From the NCBI GenBank assembly GCA_009760855.2, contig WPIO01000103.1, positions 938,501 to 1,002,500 on the forward strand: 64,000 bases of DNA, read 5' to 3'. Shown piece by piece: positions 22,325 to 34,079 of this stretch. The position numbers and the translations under genes were made by a program. Origin of the DNA: Cristatella mucedo (taxonomy: Eukaryota > Bryozoa > Phylactolaemata > Cristatellidae). Below the pieces are notes generated by a model. That model was not told the origin of the DNA. It saw only the letters and a list, made by a program, of their open reading frames with translations, and searched no databases. Position 1 is the first letter of the stretch, and each line of letters begins with the position of its first letter.

Positions 22325-22480
22325 AGCAGCGATGGCTCACTAGGTAAGGCGGTTGCTCTTCACGACCTCGGTCCGCAGTCGTGGGTTCGAATCCTGTGGT
22401 TGGCTATCCTTAATCGCCGCTGCAAGCAGTGGTGATAGCCATAAAGGCTCTTCTGTCGCTATACAAAAGAGGCTAAATAA
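22325..22480 (+). mobile_element. SINE1 copy with intact A and B boxes
   Basis: A box TGGCTCACTAGG at 22333-22344 (11 of 12 to the consensus) and a perfect B box GGTTCGAATCC at 22384-22394. Between them a 5-bp stem (ggttg/cgacc) encloses the loop ctcttca, which could give anticodon CTT, suggesting a tRNA-Lys ancestor. The non-tRNA tail ends ctcttctgtcgctatacaaa. It sits inside LINE A with imperfect flanking duplications ending in atgct. Confidence 0.85.
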
Positions 22481-22864
22481 GCTAAATGTTAAATAAGCTA
22501 GTATTTGTTAATGCTCCCAAAGCCTGGAACTTACTTCCGACTTTCGTCCCAACATCACATGACTTGACGACATTTAAAAATAAGCTAAAACGCATCCATT
22601 TATTACAGCATTTAATGGGTCATTGTGATTCGTCCTTTGTGTGCTTATGCATGCTGGCACTGTGCATTCTGCCACTAGCAATATTTGCACGCTGACCGTA
22701 TTCTGCATGTATTGTTCAACCAAGTTACGCTTGCTGTCATTGAGCATGCTACTAAACAACATTCGACCGTGCTTCCTTTGCAGCAAATGTCAAGAGCCTA
22801 GAAAGAGATTGAGTTCTCCGAGGGAGCTTTATATCAAATGTATTATTATTATTATTATTAAATG

Positions 22865-23925
22865 GATTAATTAGGATTGTTTTTGCAACTGACCGAGTTG
22901 TGTTATCATCTGCCTGTATCTGTCGCTGCTACTCATGTCGCTTGCTTCGAGGAGCCGCCTCGACTTCCAGCTCGGTAGCTCGGTTAATGGAATCATGGCT
23001 CCCACGTTTCGGTCCTTCGCTCAGGACCTGCGGCCTACGTCTGGCTTAGCAGTAGCTAAGCTCTGCAGACACTCTAAGCGCTCTAAGAGATAAGCTACTG
23101 CAGCGATGGCGCTTTCAAGAGCTTTTTGGATCACATCCACGAGCAAACGCCCTAAAGTACCATGGCACAATGTTGTCAGTCATGTCAAAAGCTAGTGCTT
23201 CATCTGTCAAGCCTAAAGCCAGGACTTGGTACGAGCGTAAGGCTCTTTGGGCAGTGATGCCAAACCACAAGGACGCTAGTTAATGGTACTACATTAATCC
23301 CAATGTGGACCACCGGTACGCATAGACCGACGCGTCTCGTAGCAGGTTATCTGCTTGTAAGTAAAATTAAGCGAATGCAGTTGTGCCCTGGTTTTACTAT
23401 AAGTTACAGATTAAATGCATGCTATTTAGAAATAAGAAATTTATAAAAACTCAGGAGTAAGCAGAACGTCAGCGAGGACTACCTTAACGAAGCTCATCTC
23501 AAAAGAACTATCTATCTCCATATCTCGGGTTACGGACCGGTTACGGGTTACGAACCAAACCCAATGGGCTTGCAGCAGCCTTGTAAGTATTCAGGCGTAA
23601 TAAAGCCTTTGAATGGCTCAGCTGTCGCATATTTCCAAAAAAGCACAGCAAAGCAAAATAATTCATACCAATTTATGTAGCGCTAAATTGAGTCTTGAAG
23701 GAGCTAACAAGTCGCCATCACCTCGCATGTGTCGGGTGAGGGTAGGGTGAAACCGCCACAATTAGTGAAGAAAACCTATGCTTCGCTACCATGACTGGTG
23801 AAGTAATTTAAAAATCGGCGAGTGATCACCGTTATTCTAAATGCAGGAATAATTTTTCGATATCATTTTCCCGAATCAAAATAAATAGATTTTCTCCCGT
23901 AGCACCCTACGGGAAATCGCAATCT
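22865..23925. other. Unassigned sequence
   Basis: No gene recognised. A 9-bp inverted repeat (gcagtagct/agctactgc) lies near 23047-23100. Confidence 0.3.
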
Positions 23926-23929
23926 AGGA

Positions 23930-24655
23930 GGCTACGAATGGCCCGGGTTTCGAAACCAATCCGGGAACCGTTCAGGTTCGCAAGCCGGACCCCACTGTAT
24001 ATGCTGATGACACACAGCTGTACGTGTGCTAAGAGGATCTCTTCCTGCCACCAACGATCTGTGAAACTTGTTCTTGGGTGGCCGCTAACTTTCTCGAATG
24101 AATGACGATAAGAACAAGGTATAGGCACTCTTGTGCTAATCTGAAAGGGGAAAGCATTACCCTCAACACCGGCTCGGTCAGTATATCCCCTAAAGTCTCG
24201 TGAAAAAATCTGGGCGTCCTGCACCGAAATGACGCTTTCGTTAGACGGCCACATCAGCTCCAGTCACGTCTACCCACTTTTTCAGCTATGCGACCTTGCA
24301 TAAGTTAGGGCGTGCCTAAGTAAGGATACTAGAGCCTAACACAAGTTAGGCCGTGCACTTCTGACTTACTGTCTGGACTTTCGATAACTCTTTCATTGTA
24401 GGTCTTCTGACCTATTCGACGAACTGCTTGCAAATGGTGCAAACGTCGACAGCTACACTGGTCTGTTGTGAATGTTGCAACTGCCACATCACACCACTTC
24501 TATGCAACCTGCACTGGTCACCATCAATCAGAGCATTGACTTCAAGGTCCTGTAACTCGCCTTTATGTGCCTCCATTCTCTTGCTCCGGCTAGCCAGTCT
24601 AAAATACTTATTCAGTTTGGAACCGACTATGAGCTTCTAATTGCACAACACTTTC
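23930..24655 (+). mobile_element. Highly degenerate LINE A copy
   Basis: A plus-strand block encoding YADDTQLYVC (about 24000-24030) is followed by remnants of the LDFR, QMVQTSTATLVCCECCNCHI and LHWSPSIRALTS segments in the LINE A order. Many stops. Confidence 0.7.
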
Positions 24656-25010
24656 GAGCAGTGAGTTACAGAGGTTTTTACGAAATGTCCCACATTTGTC
24701 GATCCGATTGGACGAGGTATTCTTGGTTAATCAGGCCCGAGTTTTCGCAATGATATGTAGATGAAAGTAGTCCTAGTTGACTGTAGAACCAACGCGGTCA
24801 TCAAGCAAAATGTCTCTTTAGAACAGGAGGCTCAGATGGAGCATTGAAGCTACAGGAGCAAATGGCGACCAAGCACATAGCGGCAAACGCCTTCCGATTT
24901 CTAAGTAACACAATTTGGTTGGGTGAGGATACTTGCAGGCGAACAAAGAAGTGACTCATGGCTGAAAGCTGTGAATAGGATGAGCAGGTTGAGGTCTGGC
25001 TACCGCCGCG
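24656..25010 (-). mobile_element. LINE A fragment in opposite orientation
   Basis: The segment tgatatgtagatgaaagtag...gttgactgtagaaccaacg corresponds to the minus-strand LINE A region at 32205-32300. It abuts the plus-strand copy, forming an inverted pair. Confidence 0.6.
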
Positions 25011-25025
25011 TAGTTTAAAAATCGA

Positions 25026-25182
25026 ACTGATTAAACAGCCACATTTACGTAAGTTGCAGAAAAGTCTAACAATTATCACTCCCACTAGGGCAATTAAGAA
25101 TTTCTGGCTGCAGTTATCGAAACCACGACCTGGTTCGTGAAGTATGGGTACCTTGCACCCAGGCTAAGATCCAGGGGCGGCA
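25026..25182 (-). mobile_element. SINE1 copy
   Basis: Decayed tail (ggctgtttaatcagtt) and body in minus orientation. The head ends ttagcctgggtgcaaggtac. Confidence 0.6.
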
Positions 25183-25354
25183 CATTTTCTCGAAAACAAC
25201 TGGACTTTGTATTTGGCAATGCCGGTCGTTATCGAAAATACTGAATAAAAGCCATAGCAAGGCTCAATTACCTATTCAATCCATTTTATGATCTATTTGA
25301 CTTCGTGACCCTAGTTAATAAAGTTTTCGTCTTTTTTATTCTACTACATATGTA

Positions 25355-25414
<60 letters not shown>
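25355..25414. repeat. (AT)n microsatellite
   Basis: Pure AT run of about 60 bp. Confidence 0.97.
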
Positions 25415-25416
<2 letters not shown>

Positions 25417-25579
25417 TATACATACCTGCACAAAGCCTGCCAAGTGATTGATCTATAAACTAAGACGTAAGTATCTCTAACCTAAGCATAGCTATTCGCT
25501 AAGTCATTGTTGTAATTTTTTTAAAGAACGGCTGGCAAGTAGCAGGCTCCGCCTACTTGTTAGCCATGATAGTAAGTAA

Positions 25580-27550
25580 TAGTAATAATGTTGATAACAA
25601 TTGTGACATTTGTATAGCACCCAAAAAGAACGACGAAATCTCCTATAACGCACTTTGCATATGGCAGAAAGGAAGCTTGTCGATTAATTTATCATACAAT
25701 TCACAGCGTCAACACGTATAAGCAAACAAAGAACCGTTGGACCTGCGAGGATTTCGGTGGGTTCTTAACTTGTCTTGAAATGTCAGGGCGTGTCGTGACA
25801 TCAGTTAAGAGTGAGTCCCAGGCTTTGGGAGCATGCGAACACCACTCGTAATCTTCGAAGGATTTGCTAGAGCCGCAGCCTAACGATTTGAGTCCACAGA
25901 GCAGGGTGGTACGATACGAAGCCTCATCAGCACGTATTCGGGATAGGTAGGCTGAAGCAAGACAATGACGAAATGACGAGTGGGTAAGAAACCTCGATGT
26001 TGCAATGCTGCTCGATGGGGAGCCAGTGCAGGTCAAAGGTGAGAAGCGTTATATTGTCCCAGCATTGCCGTTCACGACAGACAAGCCCGGTGGGTGTTTT
26101 TCGCCAACCACAAGCATCTTATCGCACAGGAAGGAAGACCTGCAGGTAGTGAGTCACAGAGATCAAAGCAGAACGTCACACATGCACGGACAGCAGAAGG
26201 AAGTAAACAGATTTCTCTGTGGAGCAGAACATGGTCACCAAGTAAGAGTTCGCCTTGGAACAGGGCACCCAGAGTGGCTGCAGATGCTACAGGAGATATA
26301 ATGGCCGAGCCCATTTTGAGGCTCAGACTTTCCCATATCTGGGACCACTAGGCTTTTCCATAACTAGCAGGTTGTTTTATCGTTAATCAATTTGAGAAAG
26401 TTTGCTGCCAGCCAAGTGCAAATCCCAGCAATGCATGCAGCAAGGGAGTCGAGAGAGTCAACAGGCTAGAAGGCTGGGAGGGATCAAAGCATAGGTGCAG
26501 CTGCGTGTCACTGGAAAGCGAAGGTACAGCTGTATGTCGTCAGCATAGAAATACAAGTCTAGATTGTGCTTGGCGATTGCATTGCGGCAAGAGGAAGAGT
26601 GTACACTGGGAAAAGAAATGGACCACTGGCACATGTTCCTGGGGGGGGGTGGCGTCCCATAAATTGAAGGCTCTTTGGGTGACTGCTGCTGCCCTGACTG
26701 ACATCACTGCTCCGAAGTCTCCAACTAACCCATGACCTAGACCATTGCAATGCAGTGCCAACGATGCCCAGGCGAGATGATGGGTGCTCGATGAGCACTT
26801 GGCGATCAATAGAATCAAACGAGAGATCATCCCACAAGAGCAGGAGAGACTCTGGATTTGAAGTTTTGATGAAAGCGCTCAGACAGTCTGCCGCTGCTCG
26901 CTCCAGTAGGAACTGCAGCAGAAAAACTGGGCGGAAGTTGCTCAAGCTCTCGCGTTGCCTTCGTAGTGTGTGGCCAAACAAGCTCCTACTTGAAGGGCGC
27001 AGGGACAAGACCCGAGGCAAAGGATATATTTGCTATATTAATTAATTAAGCAGGACACCAGCAAAATCTACGCATCTCAGAGGGAGAACAGTAGGTATGG
27101 TGTCAAGTGGCCCGGTGGTCTTCTTACAATAGGGTATGGACTTTGAGAAAAGTTCAGTTGTGAAGGGCTTAAAGGTGGATTGAGGTAAAGCAAGTAACTG
27201 AACGTGAATAGTTAAGTGAGGATTTTACCTTGAGGATGAACTCTAAGATCTTATCTATCTTGGTGATAAAGAAGCACGTGAAACGACTAAGCTACAATGC
27301 CAAAAGGATCATTAAGTGAAGTGCTGAACTGGAAGGGTGTAAGTGAATGGTTGGTGATTGACATCAGCTTTGTTGGATTGTTCGTCTGTGATACCACTAC
27401 GATTTTAGAAGACAGACTTGACTTTAGCTAGGATGGATTGGTTCGACCTGTAATGGTCCACGTGTATGTATTGACCGACAGTTAGTCACGATCTTCTGCA
27501 AGCTTTCTCAAGCTTGTGCTTAGCAGTCGTAGCAAGTTTAATATCTGCAG
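25580..27550 (-). mobile_element. Long degenerate LINE A copy
   Basis: A minus-strand copy from the 3' end (about 25600) through the C-terminal region (25800-26100), the RT core (DDLSFDSIDRQVLIEHPSS near 26770-26840) and upstream ORF sequence to about 27550. Frames are broken throughout. The order is colinear with 31435-33560. Confidence 0.75.
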
Positions 27551-27554
27551 CATA

Positions 27555-27975
27555 TGTGCCATAAACCATGGGCATACAATGTGCTTAGTCAGAGCTGCAA
27601 ACTTGTACGTCTGGAAAATTTTTGCTCGACTATTAGTCCTTGGCTGTGAGTGGAGCCGAGCACATTAGCAGTAAGAGCAAAGAAATCAGCTAAATGTAAA
27701 AATTCGGAGCATATGAATGTTTCGTCATCAAAATGAACGTTAAATCATTTAGTACAAAGAATGTAAAGGCAAGATTTGATACCTGGCAGATACCGTCGAT
27801 TTTTGCAGGGCAGTTAGCCACTTCCAGCCAGCTCTCAGCAATAGCAAACATACAGCAGGTACGTCATCTAGAATCCCGCTGCGAATGATTAGGGTTTACT
27901 GCACATTCAACTCGAGCTCCACGGGAGCACTTAACGAGTAAACGGCCCGACGACGACTAAACTAGACTGATTCAT
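27555..27975. other. Unassigned sequence
   Basis: No recognised feature. Confidence 0.3.
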
Positions 27976-27994
27976 TACAGCACCGAAGAGGACG

Positions 27995-28175
27995 GCTCGG
28001 ATGCTCGACACGACTGCTGGCATATACTGCATTTTGTTTGCTTTTCAAGCACGATTTTGCTCACCATTCAATTGCATTTCACTTTGCAGCAAATGCAAAG
28101 CGCCTAGAGAGAGATTAAGTTCTCTGAGGGCGCTTTATCAAGTGAATTATTATTATTATTATATTATTATTACTG
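27995..28175 (+). mobile_element. LINE A 3'-end fragment
   Basis: Contains the 3' UTR block (ttcaattgcatttcactttg), the hairpin (aaagcgcctaga...gagggcgcttt) and an (ATT)n tail. Confidence 0.9.
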
Positions 28176-28434
28176 AAGAGATCTTAGCCCGATACAAGCC
28201 CTCTTCTGCTTCGTTTGGGCTTCACACGAGCGACTTACCAAATTCACGAGCCCTAGCAGAAGATGAAGCATCATCCACGCACGCATCTTAACGACAGTAG
28301 GAAAATACAGTAGACACGTACGATGGCACCGAATAGCGCAGTGACTATGAATACCCCTAAAAGGCGGTCTTACGTTGCACGTAATGAACTCACACTGTCG
28401 CATGAAGTGTTCTATATAAAGACTCTTTTATTAT

Positions 28435-28612
28435 CCGCATGCCGACCCTGTGCATGTCACCCCTAACCGTGTTATTCATTTTCTTTGTTTATCAAGCATG
28501 ATATTACTCACCATTCAATTGCATTTCCCTTTGCAGCAAATGTAAAGCGCCTAGAGAGATATTGAGTTCTCTGAGGGCGCTTTATCAAAAGCATTATTAT
28601 TATTATTATCCG
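28435..28612 (+). mobile_element. LINE A 3'-end fragment
   Basis: A second, independent 5'-truncated copy starting in the gcatgccgaccctgtgcatg block and ending in hairpin plus (ATT)n. Confidence 0.9.
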
Positions 28613-28614
28613 GT

Positions 28615-29685
28615 TATAAGCCTTAAATAGCACTTTTAGAGCCTAACATGGACAGCTGTCCTCAAGTCTCTATTTGACAAGGGCTAGCAGCTTCAGGATG
28701 CTTACTACTTGCAAGTTTAAGAAAGAGGCAGCCAGCATGACCCTTGCGGCCGCCGGAGACCGCTCGGGAACGAGCTCACTCGTAAGTAAGACACCACCGT
28801 GGTAACTGAGTAATTCTGCAGTAACTGCCGGGGCTCGAGCTGACCTCAGGATGCACAGACATGCAGAAATGAGAACTGCGGTGCCCGATCTGGCCAGAAA
28901 GCAAGCAGCAGAACCTGGCAACACAGCTAGACCAATTACATCAGCTACCAGAGAGTGGCTATTGCTCATTGCCTCGAAGCACGTGCCATTCATCTCCCTC
29001 GTGCCTTCGGTTCAAGCCGGCAGGTCACCATGCGTTGAACTAAATGCCACTGCTCAATTCGATATCGCCGATTCATATGACGCAAAAAGAAAAATAGGTG
29101 CAACAATATGGCAAACCGGTGCTCGACCGTAATCCGTATGTTCTTGGCTGTTGGGCTGCCAGGCACATACCATCGCTGGGCTTACCTAACCCCAGAGCAT
29201 GCAAGTGAAATGGATGACGTCATTGTTCTGCAAGCTTGTGATGGTTGAAATTAAGGCAGCATGCAGTCACGTGCTGCTCCGGCTTAAGAAGGAAGTGCTG
29301 CTGCCCAGCTAAGCGCAGTCGAGCCTGCACAGCAGCTGCGCTGACAAGTTCGAAGAAGAGATGAGTGCGTGAGTTAGCCATTTTTTTTATTGGAGGCAGC
29401 AGAACGACTCGGGCAGCATCGAGCTAACAAACACAAGTCAGCACGCTTGCCAGCCGGCTAGGGCAGCAGGCCATGCTTTCGCATGATAGCGTCGGCTACG
29501 GTGGGCGGTCCGAGCATGCGATCGAAGTCTAGGCCAAAGGTCACTGCCGTTCGAGCTGGCAGCAGAGTAGCCGATGGTCGCGGCACGGCCGAGGGAGCCC
29601 CAGACCCAGGATATGCACGACACGAAAAAAGTCGACACGAATCGAAGTGTGTAGTCTTCATGCAGATAACGTGAGCGGCAAGTGG
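28615..29685. other. Region downstream of the GTPBP10-like stop
   Basis: Should hold the 3' UTR of the minus-strand GTPBP10-like gene, but no polyadenylation signal could be fixed confidently. A minus frame (29458-29661) ending in VADAIMRKHGLLP is protein-like but not recognisable. Confidence 0.3.
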
Positions 29686-29686
29686 C

Positions 29687-29937
29687 TCAGATCAGATACG
29701 AGTCGGTCAGCGCCACCGAGCCTCTGCTGCTGCGGCCACGCACCTCGTCTCGCAGGCGCCGCTGGAGCTGCTCGGCCAGCTTAACTGAGCGGCCGTCGCT
29801 GTCGGCCGCCCGGTCGACGGCTGTGCGCAATTTGCTCTTGAGCAGCTCGATGCTGGGAGCGTCGTGCTTGGCCGAGACGCACAGGACGTCGTCAAATTCG
29901 ACCATCTTTCTAGGCCTCAACGCCAACGGCAGCTGGG
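29687..29937 (-). CDS. GTPBP10: GTPBP10-like Obg GTPase, last recognised exon
   Basis: The C-terminal part of the G domain of a GTPBP10-type Obg GTPase, a factor acting in mitochondrial large-subunit ribosome assembly. It encodes MVEFDDVLCVSAK followed by SIELLKSKLRTAVD, matching the family segment with G5 (SA[K/V]) and the next helix (EELK...R). The acceptor is placed at ctgtcag|CC, because the 2-nt phase then completes the single nucleotide left by the preceding exon and the reading frame stays open. The polypyrimidine tract is weak. The frame runs to TGA at 29687. A good donor (GAG|gtgcgt) inside it leaves open an alternative where the exon ends near LRDE and another exon follows. Homology is recalled, not searched. 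Confidence 0.65.
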
Positions 29938-30039
29938 CTGACAGTTCTACAGCATGCAAAGCGTGCACGAACGATGCAGGCATGTCACGTGACCATCATT
30001 GCTCGCCTATGCCACGACAAAAGCAGGCAGCTGTCGACA

Positions 30040-30465
30040 ATAATAATAATAATGTTATTGTATAGCGCCAACAGAAAACATGATCTCTCTCAAGGCACTC
30101 TACATATGCTGTAAAGGAAGCATGATCAAATGTTTGGTGGTAAAGTGCACAATGTCAACAAGGATGACATGGTTAGAGATGACATGCACAGTGTCAACAT
30201 GTAAATATGGTTAGTGGCAGCATGCAGTGTCGGCACGCATAAACAAAGGGCGAATTACAGGGACCCACTAAAGTCTATCATAAACAGGTGCAGATTGTAG
30301 CTTCTTTTAAATGTCAACTCAGGGGATGTCGTGACGTCAGTTGGGAGACCACTGCAGGAGCATACGAACTAAAGGTGTGGTCTCCAAAGGATTTGAGATT
30401 CGAGGCACAGCTAAACGACTTGAGTCAGGGGAGCTGGTGGTACAGTGATTGGAAAGTAGTTCTAC
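30040..30465 (-). mobile_element. LINE A 3' fragment
   Basis: A minus-strand tail, hairpin, 3' UTR and the start of the C-terminal region, in the first GTPBP10-like intron to the right of the last exon. Confidence 0.8.
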
Positions 30466-30804
30466 TTATCAGTAGTTCATTCTATCAGTAAAACAAATGC
30501 TATATACATTCCAAGAAGGAAAACAAAAGAATAATATAAAAACCAAAGCTAAACTATAATTTTTTTAGCATAGGTGGAAAAGAAAGCCTAAGTGCATCGG
30601 CTCACTAGCTAGCATAACAGCCAATGAGAAGCCAAAGGCAGCCACGATGGTCCACGTTGGGAGGGAGGTCCAAGAGTGTTGCTAGTCTGTACCTGTTGGT
30701 AGTCTGTTGAAAGCTCTGCACTAAAGCAGTCACATTAGCCACTGCACCCATTCGACATGCACCTTCAAGGCTGAGTCAAAGAAGGGAAATTTCACGAGAT
30801 CTCA

Positions 30805-31010
30805 GCCACGGTAATGTAATGTAAAGTATCTCTACGTCCACAAAGCCAAAAGAGCAGAGTGGGTATTACGCACAGGATAGTTCAATAGCCCACTCAAAGC
30901 CAAAGCTGCTTTTGGGGCAAATACGGTAGCACATAGACATCATCTCACGTCACACAGAGAAAGTGAGAAGCATAGCTGAGTCGGTAGGGCACTCGATGAA
31001 CGTTGTGCAT
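30805..31010 (-). mobile_element. LINE B 3'-end remnant
   Basis: The ACAT-type tail (gtaatgtaatgtaaagtatc) and the block gagaagcatagctgagtcgg, as in the copy at 34.45 kb. Confidence 0.6.
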
Positions 31011-31270
31011 CCTTACGAATTCAAAACGGTCTTCGATGGCATGGCCTGGATAGCAAGTCAGCACTTCGACAAACCAACCACCAGACAGTTGTTCTGGCAG
31101 AAATTCGCACATCTCTCGTTCACATCGCCGTTGCTGCGTGGCCATCTCTTATGTAAATGCCCATGCAAATGTACGCTCTTGCCGGGTGGCTTGCAGCTCA
31201 TTCTGCTCCACCAAATCCCCACTCCCGAGGCAAAGAGCAATAACACTCGAGTGAGCTGAAGTGCACACTA

Positions 31271-31430
31271 CTGGGTCATTGCACAGAAGGCAAGGTGCCC
31301 GACCATCAGGACCCAAGTCGTGGGTTTGGTGAGTCGCGCAGCCAGCAATCCTTTATTGCTCACAGCAAGGGTGGTGACTGCCCGCTAAGGCTCTTCTTCC
31401 CCAATTAAATTAAGCTGTTGAATTAGGTGA
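31271..31430 (+). mobile_element. SINE1 copy
   Basis: Has a body (agcaatcctttattgctcac) and tail (ggctcttcttccccaattaa...gctgttgaatta). The B box is decayed (gggtttggtgagtcg). Confidence 0.65.
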
Positions 31431-31434
31431 CCTT

Positions 31435-33560
31435 ATAATAATAAAAATAATAATGCACTTAATAAAGTCCCCTCAGGGAACTCAATCTCTTTCTAGACGC
31501 TTTGCAGTTGCTGCAAAGGGAAACGCGATTGAATGGTGAGTAATATCATGCTTGATAAACAACATGAATAACATGGTTACGGGTGATATGCACAGGGTCA
31601 GCATGCAACTGTGGTTAGTGGCAGCATGCACAGTGTCAGCATGCATAAGCACATGAAGGGTGAATCACAGGGACCCACTAAATGCTGTCCTAAATAGGTG
31701 TATTTTAAAGTTATTTTTAAATGTGGTCAAAAGTCAGGGGATGTTCTGACGCAAGTCGGGAAGAAGTTCCATGCTTTTGGGAGCATACAAACTAAATGCA
31801 CGGTCTCCAAAGAATTTGAGGTTTGTACAAGGTATTGGTAAACTGTTGGATTCCGAAAAGCGGGTGGTACTATGCTTGGCCTGGTGGAGGAGTAGATCTG
31901 AGAGATAGGCTGGAGCCAAAGAATGAAGTGACCTAAAAGTGAGTGACAAAACCTTGAAATCGATCCGTTGCTTGACTGGTAGCCAGTGCAGGTCGGCGAG
32001 AAGTGGTGTGATGTGACAACTGCGATGCTCACGACAGACAAGCATAGCTGCAGAGTTTTGCAATAGCTGTAATCGCCTGATTGCACATGCCGGTAGGCCA
32101 GCAAGCAGTGAGTTGCAGAAGTCAAGACGGGATGTCACAAATGCATGCACCAACTTAGACGTGGTATCCTTATCTAAACAAGCCTGAATTTTAGCAATGT
32201 TATGTAGCTGGAAGTAGGTGGACTTGACTGTGGAGCTGATGTGGTCGTCCCACGAGAGGTCACTTTGGAAGATGACACCTAGATTTCGAGCTGGTTCAAC
32301 AGGAGATATGCTGGCAGAGCCAACTTTGAGAGTCAGCCTTTCCAATTTCTGAATCACACTGGGTTTGCTTATAACTAATAAGTTAGTTTTATCATCGTTT
32401 AGTTTTAGAAAATTTGCTGCCATCCATGTGCAGATATCATCAATGCATGCAGCAAGTGAGTTGAGAGAATTTGAGGTGCTCGAAGGCTGGGAGGGATCAA
32501 AGCAAAGGTACAACTGATTGTCATCCGCATAGAAGTGAAAGCCTAGATTGTGCTTGGCAATCACATCAGCAAGAGGGAGAGTATATAACCCGTGAAAAGA
32601 AACGGACCAAGCACGGAGCCCTGAGGTACCCTATATTTCAGAGGTACCTCGGATGATCTTTGTCCATTCAAGTCAATACTCTGGAGTCTCCCACTGAGAT
32701 ACGATCTGAACCATTGCAGAGCAGTGCCAGTGATGCCTAGGTGAGATGAGAGGCGCTCTAGAAGAACTTTGTGATCGATAGTATCAAAAGCTGCCGAAAC
32801 ATCGAGCAAAACAAGCAGAGACTCTACATATGTCTGCATTCCTAAGTAGGTCGTTGTACACCCTAAGCAATGCTGACTCTGTTAAGTGATTAGCTCTAAA
32901 GCCAGACTGGAACTTACTAGCAAGGTTTGAAGTTTCAATATTTGACCTGAGGCTAATGACATAATAATGATGTTAGTTATGCATGGCAGCAGCAGATCAA
33001 TGCAACGTAGGAGCAGGACAGTGGGAATAGGGCCCAGATGACTTGTTGTCTTCTTTGATTGGGATATGAACTTCAAGACGAGATCACTAGTGACCTGCAA
33101 TGCTGACTCTGTTAAGTGATTAGCTCTAAAGCCAGACTGGAACTTACTAGCAAGGTTTGAAGTTTCAATATTTGACCTGAGGCTAATGACATAATAATGA
33201 TGTTAGTTATGCATGGCAGCAGCAGATCAATGCAACGTAGGAGCAGGACAGTGGGAATAGGGTCCAGATGACTTGTTGTCTTCTTTGATTGGGATATGAA
33301 CTTCAAGACGAGATCACTAGTGACCTGCTTGAATGTAGACATTGAGGTGTAGCCAGGAATCGGGGAACAGCATTCTAGGGGGATGTTGTCATCGCAGGGA
33401 CGGATTCCCAGATCTTGTCTATCTTCTGCACAAAGAATCGAGAGAAGCGATCGGCTACATCATCACAAGGATCATCAGGTGGAGCTAATCTGGGAGCGGT
33501 TGAGGAGATGGTTGATCGTCGACATCAGCATTTTTGGATTGTGCATTGAGATTATTTTTG
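31435..33560 (-). mobile_element. Best-preserved LINE A copy (L2/CR1-like reverse transcriptase)
   Basis: Minus strand. From 3' to 5' it shows the (ATT)n tail, terminal hairpin, 3' UTR, C-terminal domain, RT core and upstream ORF. The RT shows [28 protein letters not shown], the catalytic FYADDNQLY and LKLNDDKTNLLVI, typical of the L2/CR1 group. A 276-codon frame (31734-32564) and a 92-codon frame (32561-32839) overlap by 4 nt, so one small frameshift separates them. Upstream, the LDPIPT and ITNIIIMSL block is present twice because of a 230-bp tandem duplication. No ORF1 or 5' end was recognised. It lies in a GTPBP10-like intron, antisense-independent of the host exons and on the same strand. 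Confidence 0.9.
32867..33326. repeat. 230-bp tandem duplication inside LINE A
   Basis: Units 32867-33096 and 33097-33326 appear identical except one base (gggcccag versus gggtccag), which changes LDPIP to LGPIP in one unit. The junction shows gc microhomology. Confidence 0.9.
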
Positions 33561-33561
33561 T

Positions 33562-34079
33562 ACTCGCACACACTGGGCAGAGCAGACAGGACGCACAAGC
33601 CAGCTCGTCTAGCGGTCGTGGTTGGAAGTGGAGCACTAACAGGCACAAGATCAAGGCAGCAAGGCTAGCCGAGTGCACTCTTGCTAACGGCAATACGCTA
33701 GTAAGTGCAAGCAAGATCCAGCGTGACTGAATCGTGGGCAGCCACACCTAGTTTGAAGTATGGAGTCGATGAGGTTGGCGATAATCAGGGACTGTGCTAT
33801 TCGAGCACATTATAGGCTTGCATTCCCAGAGACACCAAGCACATCCTCAGACTGCAGCTTCCATGTCAGCGATGGCTTAAATTCATTCACTATGGAATGA
33901 GGATGTGCAGTGGCTGCCGAAGTTGTATACTTAGCAAGCCTGATATCAATGCTCTGTCTGTGGAAATAGACCGGCAGTCATGTGCCCCCCTCAGAAGCCT
34001 TACCCAACACCGAAACCGCCGCCTGCAACCACAGATGATATGACCAATGTCAAGATTATTTACAAGAAACCAGCACCTG
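33562..34079. other. Unassigned intronic sequence
   Basis: No feature recognised. A weak LINE A 5'-region resemblance near 33900-33975 was not strong enough to call. Confidence 0.3.

Larger units (their letters stand above)
20518..22862 (+). mobile_element. Long LINE A copy with nested insertions
   Basis: A plus-strand copy spanning most of the RT region. It encodes the LNYRPV-like block (gagcaactaccgcccagt), the QSGFRVNHSTESSLLWV-like block, FYADDTQL (about 21560-21583) and the C-terminal LVCREHRICPIAPLL block. It is dead: there are many stops, including one right after FYADDTQL. It carries three interruptions: a 144-bp cryptic simple-sequence expansion (20775-20918), a short LINE A 3' end (about 21345-21445) and a SINE1 (22325-22480). 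It ends in hairpin plus (ATT)n. Confidence 0.85.

Noticed and set aside
22325-22480. A functional tRNA gene
   Set aside because: The sequence continues into a SINE body and tail shared by other copies, the acceptor stem is not convincing, and it lies inside a LINE.
31140-31210. P-loop-like PPGKS on the minus strand near 31.17 kb
   Set aside because: It lies next to a LINE B remnant in a short frame, lacks the family context and is in the wrong order relative to the G3-G5 exons.
31734-32564. 276-codon open frame as a host gene
   Set aside because: It contains FYADDNQLY and LKLNDDKTN and ends in a repeat 3' end shared by dozens of copies. It belongs to LINE A.
32867-33326. CRISPR-like direct repeats
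   Set aside because: A single tandem duplication inside a retrotransposon, with no spacer pattern and in a eukaryotic genome.
33890-33980. Further 5' LINE A sequence beyond 33560
   Set aside because: The resemblance to 11.6 and 27.45 kb is limited to a few short words and was not convincing by eye.
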